A stretch of 36,371 nucleotides of DNA from a virus. Under the pieces are notes generated by a model. The model saw only the letters and a list, made by a program, of their open reading frames with translations, did no database searches and was not told the DNA's origin. Shown one piece after another: positions 21,304-29,066 of this stretch (positions are counted from its first letter, which is position 1; each line of letters opens with the position of its first letter). The stretch spans positions 1 through 36,371 of the IMG/VR virus record IMGVR_UViG_3300045286_000051; one strand, given 5' to 3'. The translations under genes and the position numbers were made by a program.

Positions 21304-21876
21304 TCACTGTTTGAAGAAGCTCGCCGCCGGCCATGCGATCGGCGCTGCATCGGTCGCCGGATCGATGTCCAGGCTCGTGTCGCCCGGGTAGCGGCGTTGC
21401 TGCTCGTCGTTGGTGTAGCGAGTCGGTTTCGGCCTCAGTGCGAGCATACCCCGATGCTCGGCGCTGACAAGCACTGTCGCCGTCGGCCCGTCCTCGATGC
21501 CCGGGACGTTGAGCGTGCCGGCCCAGGCTAACACTGCATCTGCGACCAATCCGGTGCCCGGATCCACGAGCGCGTCGTAGACCCGGACTGTCTTGCCCTC
21601 CACAGGCTCGACGAGAGCGATCGCGAGTTGCTCGGAGGTGACGCCCGGCATCGCGAACTGCAGCGCCTGCACCTCGCCACTGGCGTCCTCGATGGCCTCG
21701 ACGGAACCGAGGCCGGCCGGCAACCATGTGTGCCCGTTCCACGAGAGTTGGTGCCCGGCCGTCGTGAGGTAGATCGTCGACGTCAGTTGCATCTCGACGA
21801 GCTGCACGAGCGGAATCTGCTCGCCGGCCTGGATGCGCACCAGCAGAGCGGCAGCGGCGGAATTGAGGGTGCGCAT
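21304..21876 (-). CDS. Tail assembly protein (DUF2163-like)
   Basis: 190 residues starting MRTLNSAAAALLVR. The sequence QIPLVQLVEMQLTSTIYLTT, then HTWLPAGLGSVEAIED and VRVYDALVDPGTGLV, resembles distal tail proteins of siphoviruses that mount the tail tip (DUF2163/gpL-like group). Its place directly after the tape measure and one tail gene fits. The start is fixed by the TGATG overlap. The family link is a moderate guess from layout and motif style. Confidence 0.55.
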   Translation of the reverse strand: MRTLNSAAAALLVRIQAGEQIPLVQLVEMQLTSTIYLTTAGHQLSWNGHTWLPAGLGSVEAIEDASGEVQALQFAMPGVTSEQLAIALVEPVEGKTVRVYDALVDPGTGLVADAVLAWAGTLNVPGIEDGPTATVLVSAEHRGMLALRPKPTRYTNDEQQRRYPGDTSLDIDPATDAAPIAWPAASFFKQ

Positions 21877-22478
21877 CAGTAGGCCTCGACGAAGTTCACC
21901 TCGAGCGCCGCATGCCAGCCGGCGCGACCGATGCTGTAGCCGAGCACGTCGTCGGCGAGCTGGAACGTGCCGAGCGGGCCGGACCACGTGACGGCAGCGC
22001 CGGAGCTAACTGCCTTTCTGAGCGGCACTGCGAGCGGCACCGAGAGCACTCCGCCGCCGCTGGCCACGGCGCCGACGCTCGACACCATGATGAGCTGATT
22101 GTTCACCCCGAGCACGTCGCCGCCGAGCAGAGTGTCGCCGACCTGGCCATTGACGACGAGCGTCTTTGCGCCGGCCGCGGCATTGGCGCCGACTGTCGGC
22201 GAGCCGCGCATCGTGCCGTTCGGGATCTGCCTCCAGTGCGGCAGGCGCACCCAGTCGCCGCTCGAGGCCATGCCGATGAAGAAGGCCTCGCGGTTGGCAC
22301 CGTCCTCGGCGCTGCACGGGCGAAAGCGCACCATCGCACGAAAACGGTCGCCGAGATGACTGATGCTCTGCACCTGGCCCGTGAACGGCGCCACCCAGGC
22401 ACTCTTCGGCGTCGTCGGCGAAAAGATGATCGCGCTAACTCCGAAAGCGTTGCCACCGGGAAGATCGAGGGTTGCCAT
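21876..22478 (-). CDS. Distal tail protein
   Basis: 200 residues starting MATLDLPGGNAFGVS. It contains VAPFTGQVQSISHLGDRFRA and WVRLPHWRQIPNG, then a beta-rich C-terminal half ending GRAGWHAALEVNFVEAY. It lies immediately after the tape measure gene and overlaps the next by TGATG, the usual place of distal tail proteins that join the tube to the tip. The exact family is not certain. Confidence 0.55.
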   Translation of the reverse strand: MATLDLPGGNAFGVSAIIFSPTTPKSAWVAPFTGQVQSISHLGDRFRAMVRFRPCSAEDGANREAFFIGMASSGDWVRLPHWRQIPNGTMRGSPTVGANAAAGAKTLVVNGQVGDTLLGGDVLGVNNQLIMVSSVGAVASGGGVLSVPLAVPLRKAVSSGAAVTWSGPLGTFQLADDVLGYSIGRAGWHAALEVNFVEAY

Positions 22479-22479
22479 G

Positions 22480-24627
22480 TCAGGCCATCGCCCGGGCGCC
22501 GCCGGTCCTGATGCTCCGCGCAAGTTGCGCGTTATTCTGGGCGATCATCGCCCGCATCGCGTTGATCGTCTGCGAACTCACGTCGCCGTTGACGTTGAAG
22601 ACCTGCGTGATGTTCACGCCGCTGGAGCCGAGCGCGCGCTGCTGCGCCGGGTTCAGGACGGTGCCGTCACTGCCGGGCACAAACCACTCCTTGCCGTTCT
22701 CCTGCCAGCGAATGAGTTGTCCGGCGCGCACGTTGCCGCCGCTGGCCATCGCTCCGCCGCCGCCACCGGTACCGCCGCCACCGCCGCCGAACAGTCCGGC
22801 GAGCAGGCCGAAGAATCCGCCGCCGCCACCGCCGAAGATGTCCTGCATCCAGCGCAGGATCCCCTGGAACGGGTTCGCGCCGGAACCGAGCTCGCCGAGC
22901 TCCTTGCGGATCGCCGACACTGCGCTGCGCATGCTGTCGCGGATCGGATCCTCGATCAGTTCGCGCAGCACGTCGCGGCGAAACGCCTGAAACAGCGTGC
23001 CGAGGCTGCCGCGCCCCTCGACGACAAAGTCCAGCACGGCATCGGTGCTGCGATGCATCGCCACTTCGATCGCGTCGGCGAACTTGTCGGCCGCGGTGCC
23101 GGCGCCGGCCAGAGGCTGCGGCAGATCCTCCATCCGCTTGCGCAACTCGGCCATGCGTTCGAGGATCGCTTGCTGTACCTTCTTGTCGTCCGGGTTGCGC
23201 CGAGACAGTTGCAGCAGTTCGTCCACTTCGAATGTTATGCTCTGCCGGCGCATCGTCGGCGTATCCGAGATCATGTGCTCTTGGGCTATCAGACGCGCCA
23301 CCGCAGCATTGTCGATCGCGTCCAGGCGCTTCAAGCGCGCCGAAATCAGGAAGTCCAGATCGGCCTCGTTGCGCTTCTTTTCGAGCCCGAGCTGCTTTTC
23401 GAGATCGATCTCCTCCGCCAGCCGCAGCGCATTCGCCTGCTGCGCCGGGTTGAGATCCACCGTCTTGCGACGGATGTCGAGCAGCACTTGCTCTTCAGCG
23501 CTCAAGTGCTGGGTAGCGTCGACTTGCTTTTGCAGCGAGGCGAGATAACGTTCTGCCTCGGTGGCTTGGGCTCTGATCTGATTCGTGACATCGGGGAGCC
23601 TCGGCTTGCCGGGCAGATTGGCCTCCGGGTTTACGAATCCGCGCCCTGCTCCGGCGAACTCCTTCGCCGCCACCCCGGCACGAGTGTAGAAGTCGATCAG
23701 CTTTCGGACTCGATCAATCTCGCCCTGCAGATCGGCGCCGAGCATGCCGAGCGCATTCCCGGGCGTGCTCTGGAATCGCCGCTGCTGTTCCTGCAAGTCC
23801 TTCAATTTCTTGCTGTAGCGCTCGACGGCATCGGAAGCATCATCGAATCCGGCGTTAGCCAAGAGCGCACTGCCGATACCTCCGAACACGTCGCGCATTG
23901 CGCGAAACCGCTCGAACAGGTTGTTCAGGCCGGGGATCAGCGAGCTTGCAAGCGCACGCCCGGCCTCGTAGATGTTCGTCTGCAGCGCATACAGTTCCCG
24001 GTTGAACTTCTTGGCCTCCTCGGCCTGCTGCGCAGTCACCTGCGCATTGAGGCTGCCGGCCTGCACCAAATCGTGCAGAAACGGAGCCACTTCCTTCAGG
24101 CTCTTGCCGAATAACTCTTGAACTATGCGTGCTTTATTGCCATCGTCCGCGAACCCGTCCATCGCCCGCGCGATCTTGACGAGCGCATCCGCCGGATCGT
24201 CCTGTCGCAGTTCGGCAGCACTCAGCCCGAGCGCCTTCAGTGCCTCGGCCGCCGGACTGTTCGGCGTCGCCGAGATCAGCGCCTTGTTGAGCTTGACGAG
24301 GGACGTGGTGACGAGATCCAGGCTTCCGCCGTTGCGCCGCGCCACGTCTTCGAGCGCGCTGAGCTTCTCGACTGTCGAGCCCGTCGTCTCTGCGCTGTCG
24401 TTGAGCTCGGCGAGCGCGTGCGAGAGGCTCAGGAACCCGGCCACTGCGCCGGCCGCGCCGACTGAGGATCCGAATGCGATCTTGCCGATGACGTTGTTCG
24501 CCATCGACGCGGCGGAACTCAGCGAGCCGAAATGGTCCTTCGCCAGCGTGACATCGTTGCGCAGCGCAGCGAAGACGCGCGAGAACTTGTCCTCTGCGGT
24601 GATCTGGATCTTCGCTTCGTTGGCCAC
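22480..24627 (-). CDS. Tail tape measure protein
   Basis: 715 residues from GTG 24627. The N-terminal IQITAEDKFSRVFAALRND, then a hydrophobic segment (VGAAGAVAGFLSLSHAL), a long helical stretch with heptad-like regions (ALQTNIYEAGRALASSLIPG) and a Gly-rich hydrophobic patch (GGGGGFFGLLAGLFGGGGGG at about 590-615) are typical of tape measure proteins, which set tail length and pass into the host membrane. By the usual 0.15 nm per residue the tail would be about 100 nm. It follows the G/GT chaperone region, as expected. Confidence 0.85.
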   Translation of the reverse strand: MANEAKIQITAEDKFSRVFAALRNDVTLAKDHFGSLSSAASMANNVIGKIAFGSSVGAAGAVAGFLSLSHALAELNDSAETTGSTVEKLSALEDVARRNGGSLDLVTTSLVKLNKALISATPNSPAAEALKALGLSAAELRQDDPADALVKIARAMDGFADDGNKARIVQELFGKSLKEVAPFLHDLVQAGSLNAQVTAQQAEEAKKFNRELYALQTNIYEAGRALASSLIPGLNNLFERFRAMRDVFGGIGSALLANAGFDDASDAVERYSKKLKDLQEQQRRFQSTPGNALGMLGADLQGEIDRVRKLIDFYTRAGVAAKEFAGAGRGFVNPEANLPGKPRLPDVTNQIRAQATEAERYLASLQKQVDATQHLSAEEQVLLDIRRKTVDLNPAQQANALRLAEEIDLEKQLGLEKKRNEADLDFLISARLKRLDAIDNAAVARLIAQEHMISDTPTMRRQSITFEVDELLQLSRRNPDDKKVQQAILERMAELRKRMEDLPQPLAGAGTAADKFADAIEVAMHRSTDAVLDFVVEGRGSLGTLFQAFRRDVLRELIEDPIRDSMRSAVSAIRKELGELGSGANPFQGILRWMQDIFGGGGGGFFGLLAGLFGGGGGGTGGGGGAMASGGNVRAGQLIRWQENGKEWFVPGSDGTVLNPAQQRALGSSGVNITQVFNVNGDVSSQTINAMRAMIAQNNAQLARSIRTGGARAMA

Positions 24628-24628
24628 G

Positions 24629-25182
24629 TCACGTTCCCAATTCGCCCTGGTTCCACAATGCCCACAGTTCGTAAAACTCTTCCGCCGTCAACCGCTGCGC
24701 CACTTCGCTCGGCGTCCATCCCATCCTGAAGGCTAACGTCAGTTGAAAGCGGCGTTCCGGCCGCTCCGCTAGTTTTTTTGGACATCCTCCGTATTCATGC
24801 CGGACAGCCGCTCGACGATGGCCTGGAGCCTGTCGAGCAGTCCCGGGTATGCCTGGCCGGCAGTCTCCCACTCCTCGGCGCTGTAGAGCTGCAGCCCGTT
24901 GGCGATGCTCACTGCATGCGCGAGCATGTGGCAGACGTACTGCCCATAGGCCAGCAGTTCGTCGAAGTCGAGTGTTAGCATCGGCGCGTCGGCGCCATCC
25001 TTGGCAGCGCGCCGCTCGCGCATCGCGCGGGCTAACGCCTGTTGTCGGTATACGCTGACTGCGAACAACTCGGACGCGAGCAGGCCGCGCACGATGACGG
25101 ACCCGCCGAGCTCCGGCACGTCCACCGCCTCCTTACGACAGTGGACTTCCGGTGCCGTCTCCAGGAGCTTCAGAGTCGACAT
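24629..25182 (-). CDS. Tail assembly chaperone, G-T frameshift fusion
   Basis: The G reading frame (25182-24769, 137 residues) is a tail assembly chaperone and ends DVQKN-stop. A second frame, -1 relative to G, runs to 24629 and encodes a C-terminal extension beginning in the same A-run (KKLAERPERRFQLTL) and ending NQGELGT. A slippery heptamer A AAA AAC (minus strand 24778-24772) lies exactly in the codons before the G stop. The result is a GT fusion of about 185 residues, as in lambda, where G and GT wrap the tape measure protein and recruit tail-tube subunits. The next gene starts right after T. Confidence 0.8.
24769..25182 (-). CDS. Tail assembly chaperone G (unshifted product)
   Basis: 137 residues starting MSTLKLLETAPEVHC. 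The core VIVRGLLASELFAVSVYRQQ and MLTLDFDELLAYGQYVCHML matches gpG-like chaperones in overall layout: a beta N-terminus then helices. It stops at TAG (24771-24769) directly after the slippery site. Most ribosomes should make this form; a minor share makes GT. It sits between the major tail protein and the tape measure. Confidence 0.75.
   Translation of the reverse strand: MSTLKLLETAPEVHCRKEAVDVPELGGSVIVRGLLASELFAVSVYRQQALARAMRERRAAKDGADAPMLTLDFDELLAYGQYVCHMLAHAVSIANGLQLYSAEEWETAGQAYPGLLDRLQAIVERLSGMNTEDVQKN
24772..24778 (-). other. -1 programmed frameshift slippery site
   Basis: The minus strand reads CAA AAA AAC TAG in the G frame, so the heptamer A AAA AAC, one of the most efficient -1 slippery sequences in bacteria, sits two codons before the stop. 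After a -1 slip, the frame stays open to 24629. This is seen directly in sequence; the efficiency is not known. Confidence 0.75.
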
Positions 25183-25186
25183 CGCG

Positions 25187-25813
25187 TCAGAACGCGGTGC
25201 CGGCGCCGAGCAGCGAGATGCTCAGGTGAACCGTCTTCTTCTTGCCGCTAACGCCCGGCGCGAACGTACACACGACGTAGCCGTAGAAGATGAACTCGGA
25301 CGAGTCGCTGTCGAGGATCTGGAACACTCGCGGGCTGCGCAACTTGAACGCACTGTTCGCGGCTTTCAGCGCCGTGTCCGTCGGCTCGAAGTCGGCCGTG
25401 AACGAGTAACTCTGCGGGCTCGACGAGATGATCGCCTGCGTCTCCTGCGCGTCGTGAATCGTCGTCGTGTCCTCGAAGACGGGATCGCCGCCGCTCGCGT
25501 TCGGCTCGCGCAGGCTCGTGAACGAATTCCCGAGCGTGATCACCTGGAACGTCCCGGCGCTGAACGTGCTGTAGCCGCTCGTGTCCTCGCCGATGTTGAA
25601 CGTCGAGCCGCTCGCGCCGGCCACCTTGAAGACGCGGTAGTTGAGCTGCTGCATGCCGCTGCACAGGATCAGCACTCGGTCGCCGTTGCTCGGCAGCGTC
25701 CCGGATGTGGTCACCACTCCAGGGTTAGCCTTGCTGATGCCGGTGATGGTTTGCGTGGCGCCGATCGCCGACTGCATGTTGACGGTTTGGTTTGTCCAGT
25801 AGCGTAGCGTCAT
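25187..25813 (-). CDS. Major tail (tube) protein
   Basis: 208 residues starting MTLRYWTNQTVNMQSA. Beta-rich throughout, with PGVVTTSGTLPSNGDRVLIL, then SSPQSYSFTADFEPTDTALK and FIFYGYVVCTFAPGVS near the end, the general style of siphovirus tube subunits. Its place directly before the G/GT chaperone is the standard order (gpV-like). It should polymerise into the hexameric tail tube. Upstream it is separated from the tail terminator by ten bases. Confidence 0.7.
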   Translation of the reverse strand: MTLRYWTNQTVNMQSAIGATQTITGISKANPGVVTTSGTLPSNGDRVLILCSGMQQLNYRVFKVAGASGSTFNIGEDTSGYSTFSAGTFQVITLGNSFTSLREPNASGGDPVFEDTTTIHDAQETQAIISSSPQSYSFTADFEPTDTALKAANSAFKLRSPRVFQILDSDSSEFIFYGYVVCTFAPGVSGKKKTVHLSISLLGAGTAF

Positions 25814-25823
25814 GGCTAACCTT

Positions 25824-26291
25824 TCAAATGAGTGTCTCGGGGTCGTCGCTGGCGGTGCCGAAGAGCACCTCGAACGTCACTGTCGCGATCGCTGTCGATG
25901 CCTCGCCGCCGGACTGCAGTGCGCGCGTGATGCGCTGCGCCGCCACGTTGCAGGACTGCAGCGGATACAGGCTCGCGGCCTGTTGTGTACCTTCGAGCGC
26001 CAGCAGCACCTGCAGCGCGAGCCGCTCTGCCGCGGCCTCGGCGTCGTCCACGTCGCGCACGACGCAGCGCACGTCGGCCGTCAGCGCATGCGTTCGGGCG
26101 CGCGGAAACGTGATGTCGTCCTCGCCGTATGTGAGATCCTCGTCAGTCGCGATCACCTTGACGATCGGCAGCGTGTCCGCATCCTCGGGCCAGGCTCGGC
26201 CGACGTGGACGTTGGCACCAGCATCGGTGTTAGCCTGTGAGATGCGCGTCACGATGGCCTCCAGGACTTGGCGGGCTGCGAGCATGCTCAC
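25824..26291 (-). CDS. Tail terminator-like protein (gpU type)
   Basis: 155 residues from GTG 26291, GTGA-coupled to the gene before. The layout LAARQVLEAIVTRISQ, then LPIVKVIATDEDL, RTHALTADVRCVVRDVDDAE and a C-terminal ATVTFEVLFGT, is that of the gpU/tail-terminator fold, which caps the tail tube and joins it to the head. Position between head-tail joining and major tail protein fits. Confidence 0.65.
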   Translation of the reverse strand: MSMLAARQVLEAIVTRISQANTDAGANVHVGRAWPEDADTLPIVKVIATDEDLTYGEDDITFPRARTHALTADVRCVVRDVDDAEAAAERLALQVLLALEGTQQAASLYPLQSCNVAAQRITRALQSGGEASTAIATVTFEVLFGTASDDPETLI

Positions 26292-26551
26292 ACCTTGGCG
26301 AGCACGAGCCGGCGGATTGCGCCGTCCGGCGGTTGATCGAGCACCTGGCGAATGCGGTACGGCCTGCCGCGCACACGGCAGGTGTCGCCGGCCGCGGCCT
26401 CGACTTCGGCCGGCAGTTCGAGCGTCGGTGCCTGCACCACGATCTCGTCGAGCACCACTTCGTCGGCCAGGTTGACGATGGCGCGCGCGATCAGGCCGTT
26501 GACCGTGACCGGCTCGCCGAAGTCGGCGAAGAAGTGCTCGATCTCGTGCAT
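26288..26551 (-). CDS. Head-tail attachment protein (gpFII-like)
   Basis: 87 residues starting MHEIEHFFADFGEPVTVNG. Small and beta-rich, ending IRRLVLAKV, with the N-terminal helix and strand order of FII-type head-tail attachment proteins; lambda gpFII fills the same gene position. It lies right before the tail terminator gene. Longer in-frame starts upstream overlap other genes and lack support. Confidence 0.6.
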   Translation of the reverse strand: MHEIEHFFADFGEPVTVNGLIARAIVNLADEVVLDEIVVQAPTLELPAEVEAAAGDTCRVRGRPYRIRQVLDQPPDGAIRRLVLAKV

Positions 26552-26552
26552 C

Positions 26553-26936
26553 TCAAGGCACGTACTTCGGGTGACCGATGAAGCACACCGACACTTCCGC
26601 CGGGCCGGTGGCGACCGTGCCGACATACCTAACGTGCGATCTGAGCGCATTCGCCGCGACGACGATCTTCTCGATGGCCTGATCCGTCGAGGTGCCGCAC
26701 TGCGTGAACGTCGCGCCGGTAACGTCGGCCGCGCCGGCCCCGCCACTGCTCGTCGCGTCCTGGATCTTGCCGTCGATCGTGCCGGCCGTGACGGTGCCGA
26801 CGTGCTGAACGAACATGAGGTTTCCCTCGTACTTCGAGACGGCGATCCAACTGCCTGTCGCGCCGGCCGTGTTCGTCGCGTCGATCGGATCGAGCAGCGA
26901 CACCGCGTCGCATGCGTGAGCCATGTTACCGAGCAT
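26553..26936 (-). CDS. Small head-region structural protein
   Basis: 127 residues starting MLGNMAHACDAVSLLDPID. Beta-rich with AGATGSWIAVSKYEGNL, MFVQHVGTVTAGTIDGKIQ and a C-terminal EVSVCFIGHPKYVP. It resembles small proteins that lie after the capsid gene and may decorate the capsid or line the head-tail joint. The gene overlaps the one before by 11 bases. Assignment to a specific family is not possible by eye. Confidence 0.5.
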   Translation of the reverse strand: MLGNMAHACDAVSLLDPIDATNTAGATGSWIAVSKYEGNLMFVQHVGTVTAGTIDGKIQDATSSGGAGAADVTGATFTQCGTSTDQAIEKIVVAANALRSHVRYVGTVATGPAEVSVCFIGHPKYVP

Positions 26937-27180
26937 CTGAGCCTCCTTTGCCGCTCACGAGGGAGCCGGCCGTGTGGGTGGACATAACCTTGCGCTTGCG
27001 CGTCTGCGGGTTCGGTGCCTCTTGCCTGTCCTGACTGACGAGCAGTGCGGCGGTTTCGATGCGCTCGGCCTTGCCCACCTGCATGAGCTCGATGCCCATG
27101 CGATCCGGCACGTCGAGCGTTGCGCCGACGGGCTGCGCGAGCCCGTCGATGCAGAACATCCGCAGTACGCGCACCTGCAC
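26926..27180 (-). CDS. Small head-region hypothetical protein
   Basis: 84 residues from GTG 27180 (MQVRVLRMFCIDGLAQ in pattern), eight bases after the capsid stop. The middle IELMQVGKAERIETAALLV is helical and strand-like; the tail is basic (TRKRKVMSTHTAGSL). Similar small genes between capsid and head-tail joining genes carry capsid-cap or connector functions in other phages. No Shine-Dalgarno is clear; translation may depend on coupling to the capsid gene. Confidence 0.45.
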   Translation of the reverse strand: MQVRVLRMFCIDGLAQPVGATLDVPDRMGIELMQVGKAERIETAALLVSQDRQEAPNPQTRKRKVMSTHTAGSLVSGKGGSDAR

Positions 27181-27188
27181 GGTTATGC

Positions 27189-29066
27189 TCAGGTGATGCT
27201 GCTGGCGTAGGACCACGCCGCCGCGTAGCGGACGCCGACGTCGCAGGTGTACCAGCCGCGCACGGCGGTGAGGCCGCGCGTGAAGTCGGAGAACGGGTTC
27301 GTCATCAACTCCAGCACGCCCCACTCCGCCAGAACGACACTCGGCCACCAGCCGAACAGCATCGTGCCGGCCGTCATCTGCGCGCTCGACATCGCAGGCC
27401 AGTCGAAGATCGTGCCGCGAGCCAGGTTACCCTTCCAGATCCTCGTCGTCCCGGTGCTCGTCAGTTCCGGCCGATCGCACAGCAGGCTCGCCACCGTCGG
27501 CGTCGTGACGTAGGCGCAGCCCGGCTTGAGGGCATTGCCAGTCGCGACGTCTGCCTGTGCATTGAGCAAGCCGGCGGCCGCCAGCGACGTGCCGGTGAAT
27601 GCGCCGATACTGCCCGTGGTCACGATGCCAGTAGGCTGCCCGGTGTTGCCTGAGCCGCGCAGGATGCCGATGTCGACTGCCAGGCCGATGTCGCGCGCGA
27701 GCGAGCCGAGCACCAGCTGCTCAGCGTCCGGGGTACTCTGCTGCATCAACTGATGCGACAGTTCGGTGAGGGCCGCGACGTTCTTGGGCGTGAGAGCCAT
27801 CTGCCCGAGCGTCGGCTGGCTCTCGGTGATCTGCGTCGTCTCGTCACTGAGCCAGTACGCCGTGTTGCCGGCCGTCATCTTCGGGATCGTCACGTTGCCG
27901 ACGAGTCCGCTCAGGCGCTGCACGCCGAGAGTCAGCGCGACGCTTTCGTTCCGCAGCATCTCGATGAAACTGCCCGGCATGTTGTCCGTGGCGATCAGGT
28001 AGTTGCTGCCCGAACTGCCGGCGGCAGTCATGTCGCGCCGCGAGCGCTCCCGGCCCTCCATGAGCTTGTCGAGCGGCACGAAGAAACTCGTCTCGCTGCG
28101 CGGCAGGCGGTTCATCCGCCTGCTGATCTCGCGATTGCACTCGAGCTCGAGGCCAGCCTTGTCCCAGCTCTTGTTCATGCTGGCCCTGAGCGCGCGCATA
28201 ACGCTGTAGTTGCGCACATCGCTCGGCGGCATGTCCAGGCGCGTCGGCACTTGCGGGTTGTTGCGGCCGCGCTCTTCCATGATCTTGAGCGCCGCCTCGG
28301 CCACTGCCGCTAGGCTCGTGCCGTCCTCGATCCAGATCTGCGCCGCGCGCTCGTCGATCTTGTATCCGCGGCAGATGTTCCAGATCGCCGTCTTGCGCTC
28401 CGTTTCCATCTGCAGCGGCGTCGGCCGGTTGCTGTGGTCCGCGACGATCTCGATACGGGGCTCGGGCGTCGGGGTGCCCGCGGCGGCTTGCGTGTCAGCC
28501 ATGGTGTGGCCTCCTTGTAGAGCGGCAATCGCCGCGGGATCGGGCGCGCGCACGATGCGCACGGTTCGAGTGTTAGCGTCCGAACCTCGGCCGATGCCGA
28601 CGCTCGGATCTGCAGGGACGGTGACGATGCTCACTTCGAGCGGCGTCCATTCGGTGGCGGTGTACGTCTGCCGCTTGGCGTCCTCGGCGAGCGTCGCGAT
28701 CTCGTAACCGATCGAGACATTGCGCAGGCCGCCGTCGATCATGGTGGCCACTTCGGCGGCGCGAGCGGTGCCGAACAGGTGCGCGTCGACCATGAGTCGC
28801 CCGCCGTCGATGTGGCCGGCGTCGAGCATCCCGATCGGATCGTTCCAGTCGTGATTGAAGAGGAGCGGGACTGCGCCGGCCGTGATGCGCTCCATGCGCA
28901 CGGCATCCGGGGCGTGGCTAAGGATCTCGGTGCCGAACCAGCGCTCGACTGGAGCCTCCGAGCTCGCCGAGAACGTCATGCGCGTAACGTCGCCCTTGCG
29001 CTCGATGCGGATCTCGGTGGCCGAGACGTCGCGCAGCATGCGCGGCAGCTTGTTGCCGTCGATCAT
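27189..29066 (-). CDS. Fused prohead protease and HK97-fold major capsid protein
   Basis: 625 residues in one frame. Residues 1-165 match the HK97 U35-type prohead protease: PLLFNHDWNDPIGM with catalytic His at about 72, GGLRNVSIGYEI with Ser at about 118, and EVSIVTVPADPSVGIG. From about residue 290 on, the HK97-type capsid protein follows (AGLELECNREISRRMNR, then VGNVTIPKMTAGNTAYWL and GTMLFGWWPSVVLAEWG). The stretch in between is helical, a scaffold-like delta region. Such fusions are known in several phages; the protease should cut itself free during prohead maturation. Confidence 0.85.
   Translation of the reverse strand: MIDGNKLPRMLRDVSATEIRIERKGDVTRMTFSASSEAPVERWFGTEILSHAPDAVRMERITAGAVPLLFNHDWNDPIGMLDAGHIDGGRLMVDAHLFGTARAAEVATMIDGGLRNVSIGYEIATLAEDAKRQTYTATEWTPLEVSIVTVPADPSVGIGRGSDANTRTVRIVRAPDPAAIAALQGGHTMADTQAAAGTPTPEPRIEIVADHSNRPTPLQMETERKTAIWNICRGYKIDERAAQIWIEDGTSLAAVAEAALKIMEERGRNNPQVPTRLDMPPSDVRNYSVMRALRASMNKSWDKAGLELECNREISRRMNRLPRSETSFFVPLDKLMEGRERSRRDMTAAGSSGSNYLIATDNMPGSFIEMLRNESVALTLGVQRLSGLVGNVTIPKMTAGNTAYWLSDETTQITESQPTLGQMALTPKNVAALTELSHQLMQQSTPDAEQLVLGSLARDIGLAVDIGILRGSGNTGQPTGIVTTGSIGAFTGTSLAAAGLLNAQADVATGNALKPGCAYVTTPTVASLLCDRPELTSTGTTRIWKGNLARGTIFDWPAMSSAQMTAGTMLFGWWPSVVLAEWGVLELMTNPFSDFTRGLTAVRGWYTCDVGVRYAAAWSYASSIT

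Noticed and set aside
22363-24114. 583-codon frame on the + strand opposite the tape measure
   Set aside because: A complement-strand shadow. The minus frame has clear tape-measure features and correct gene order.
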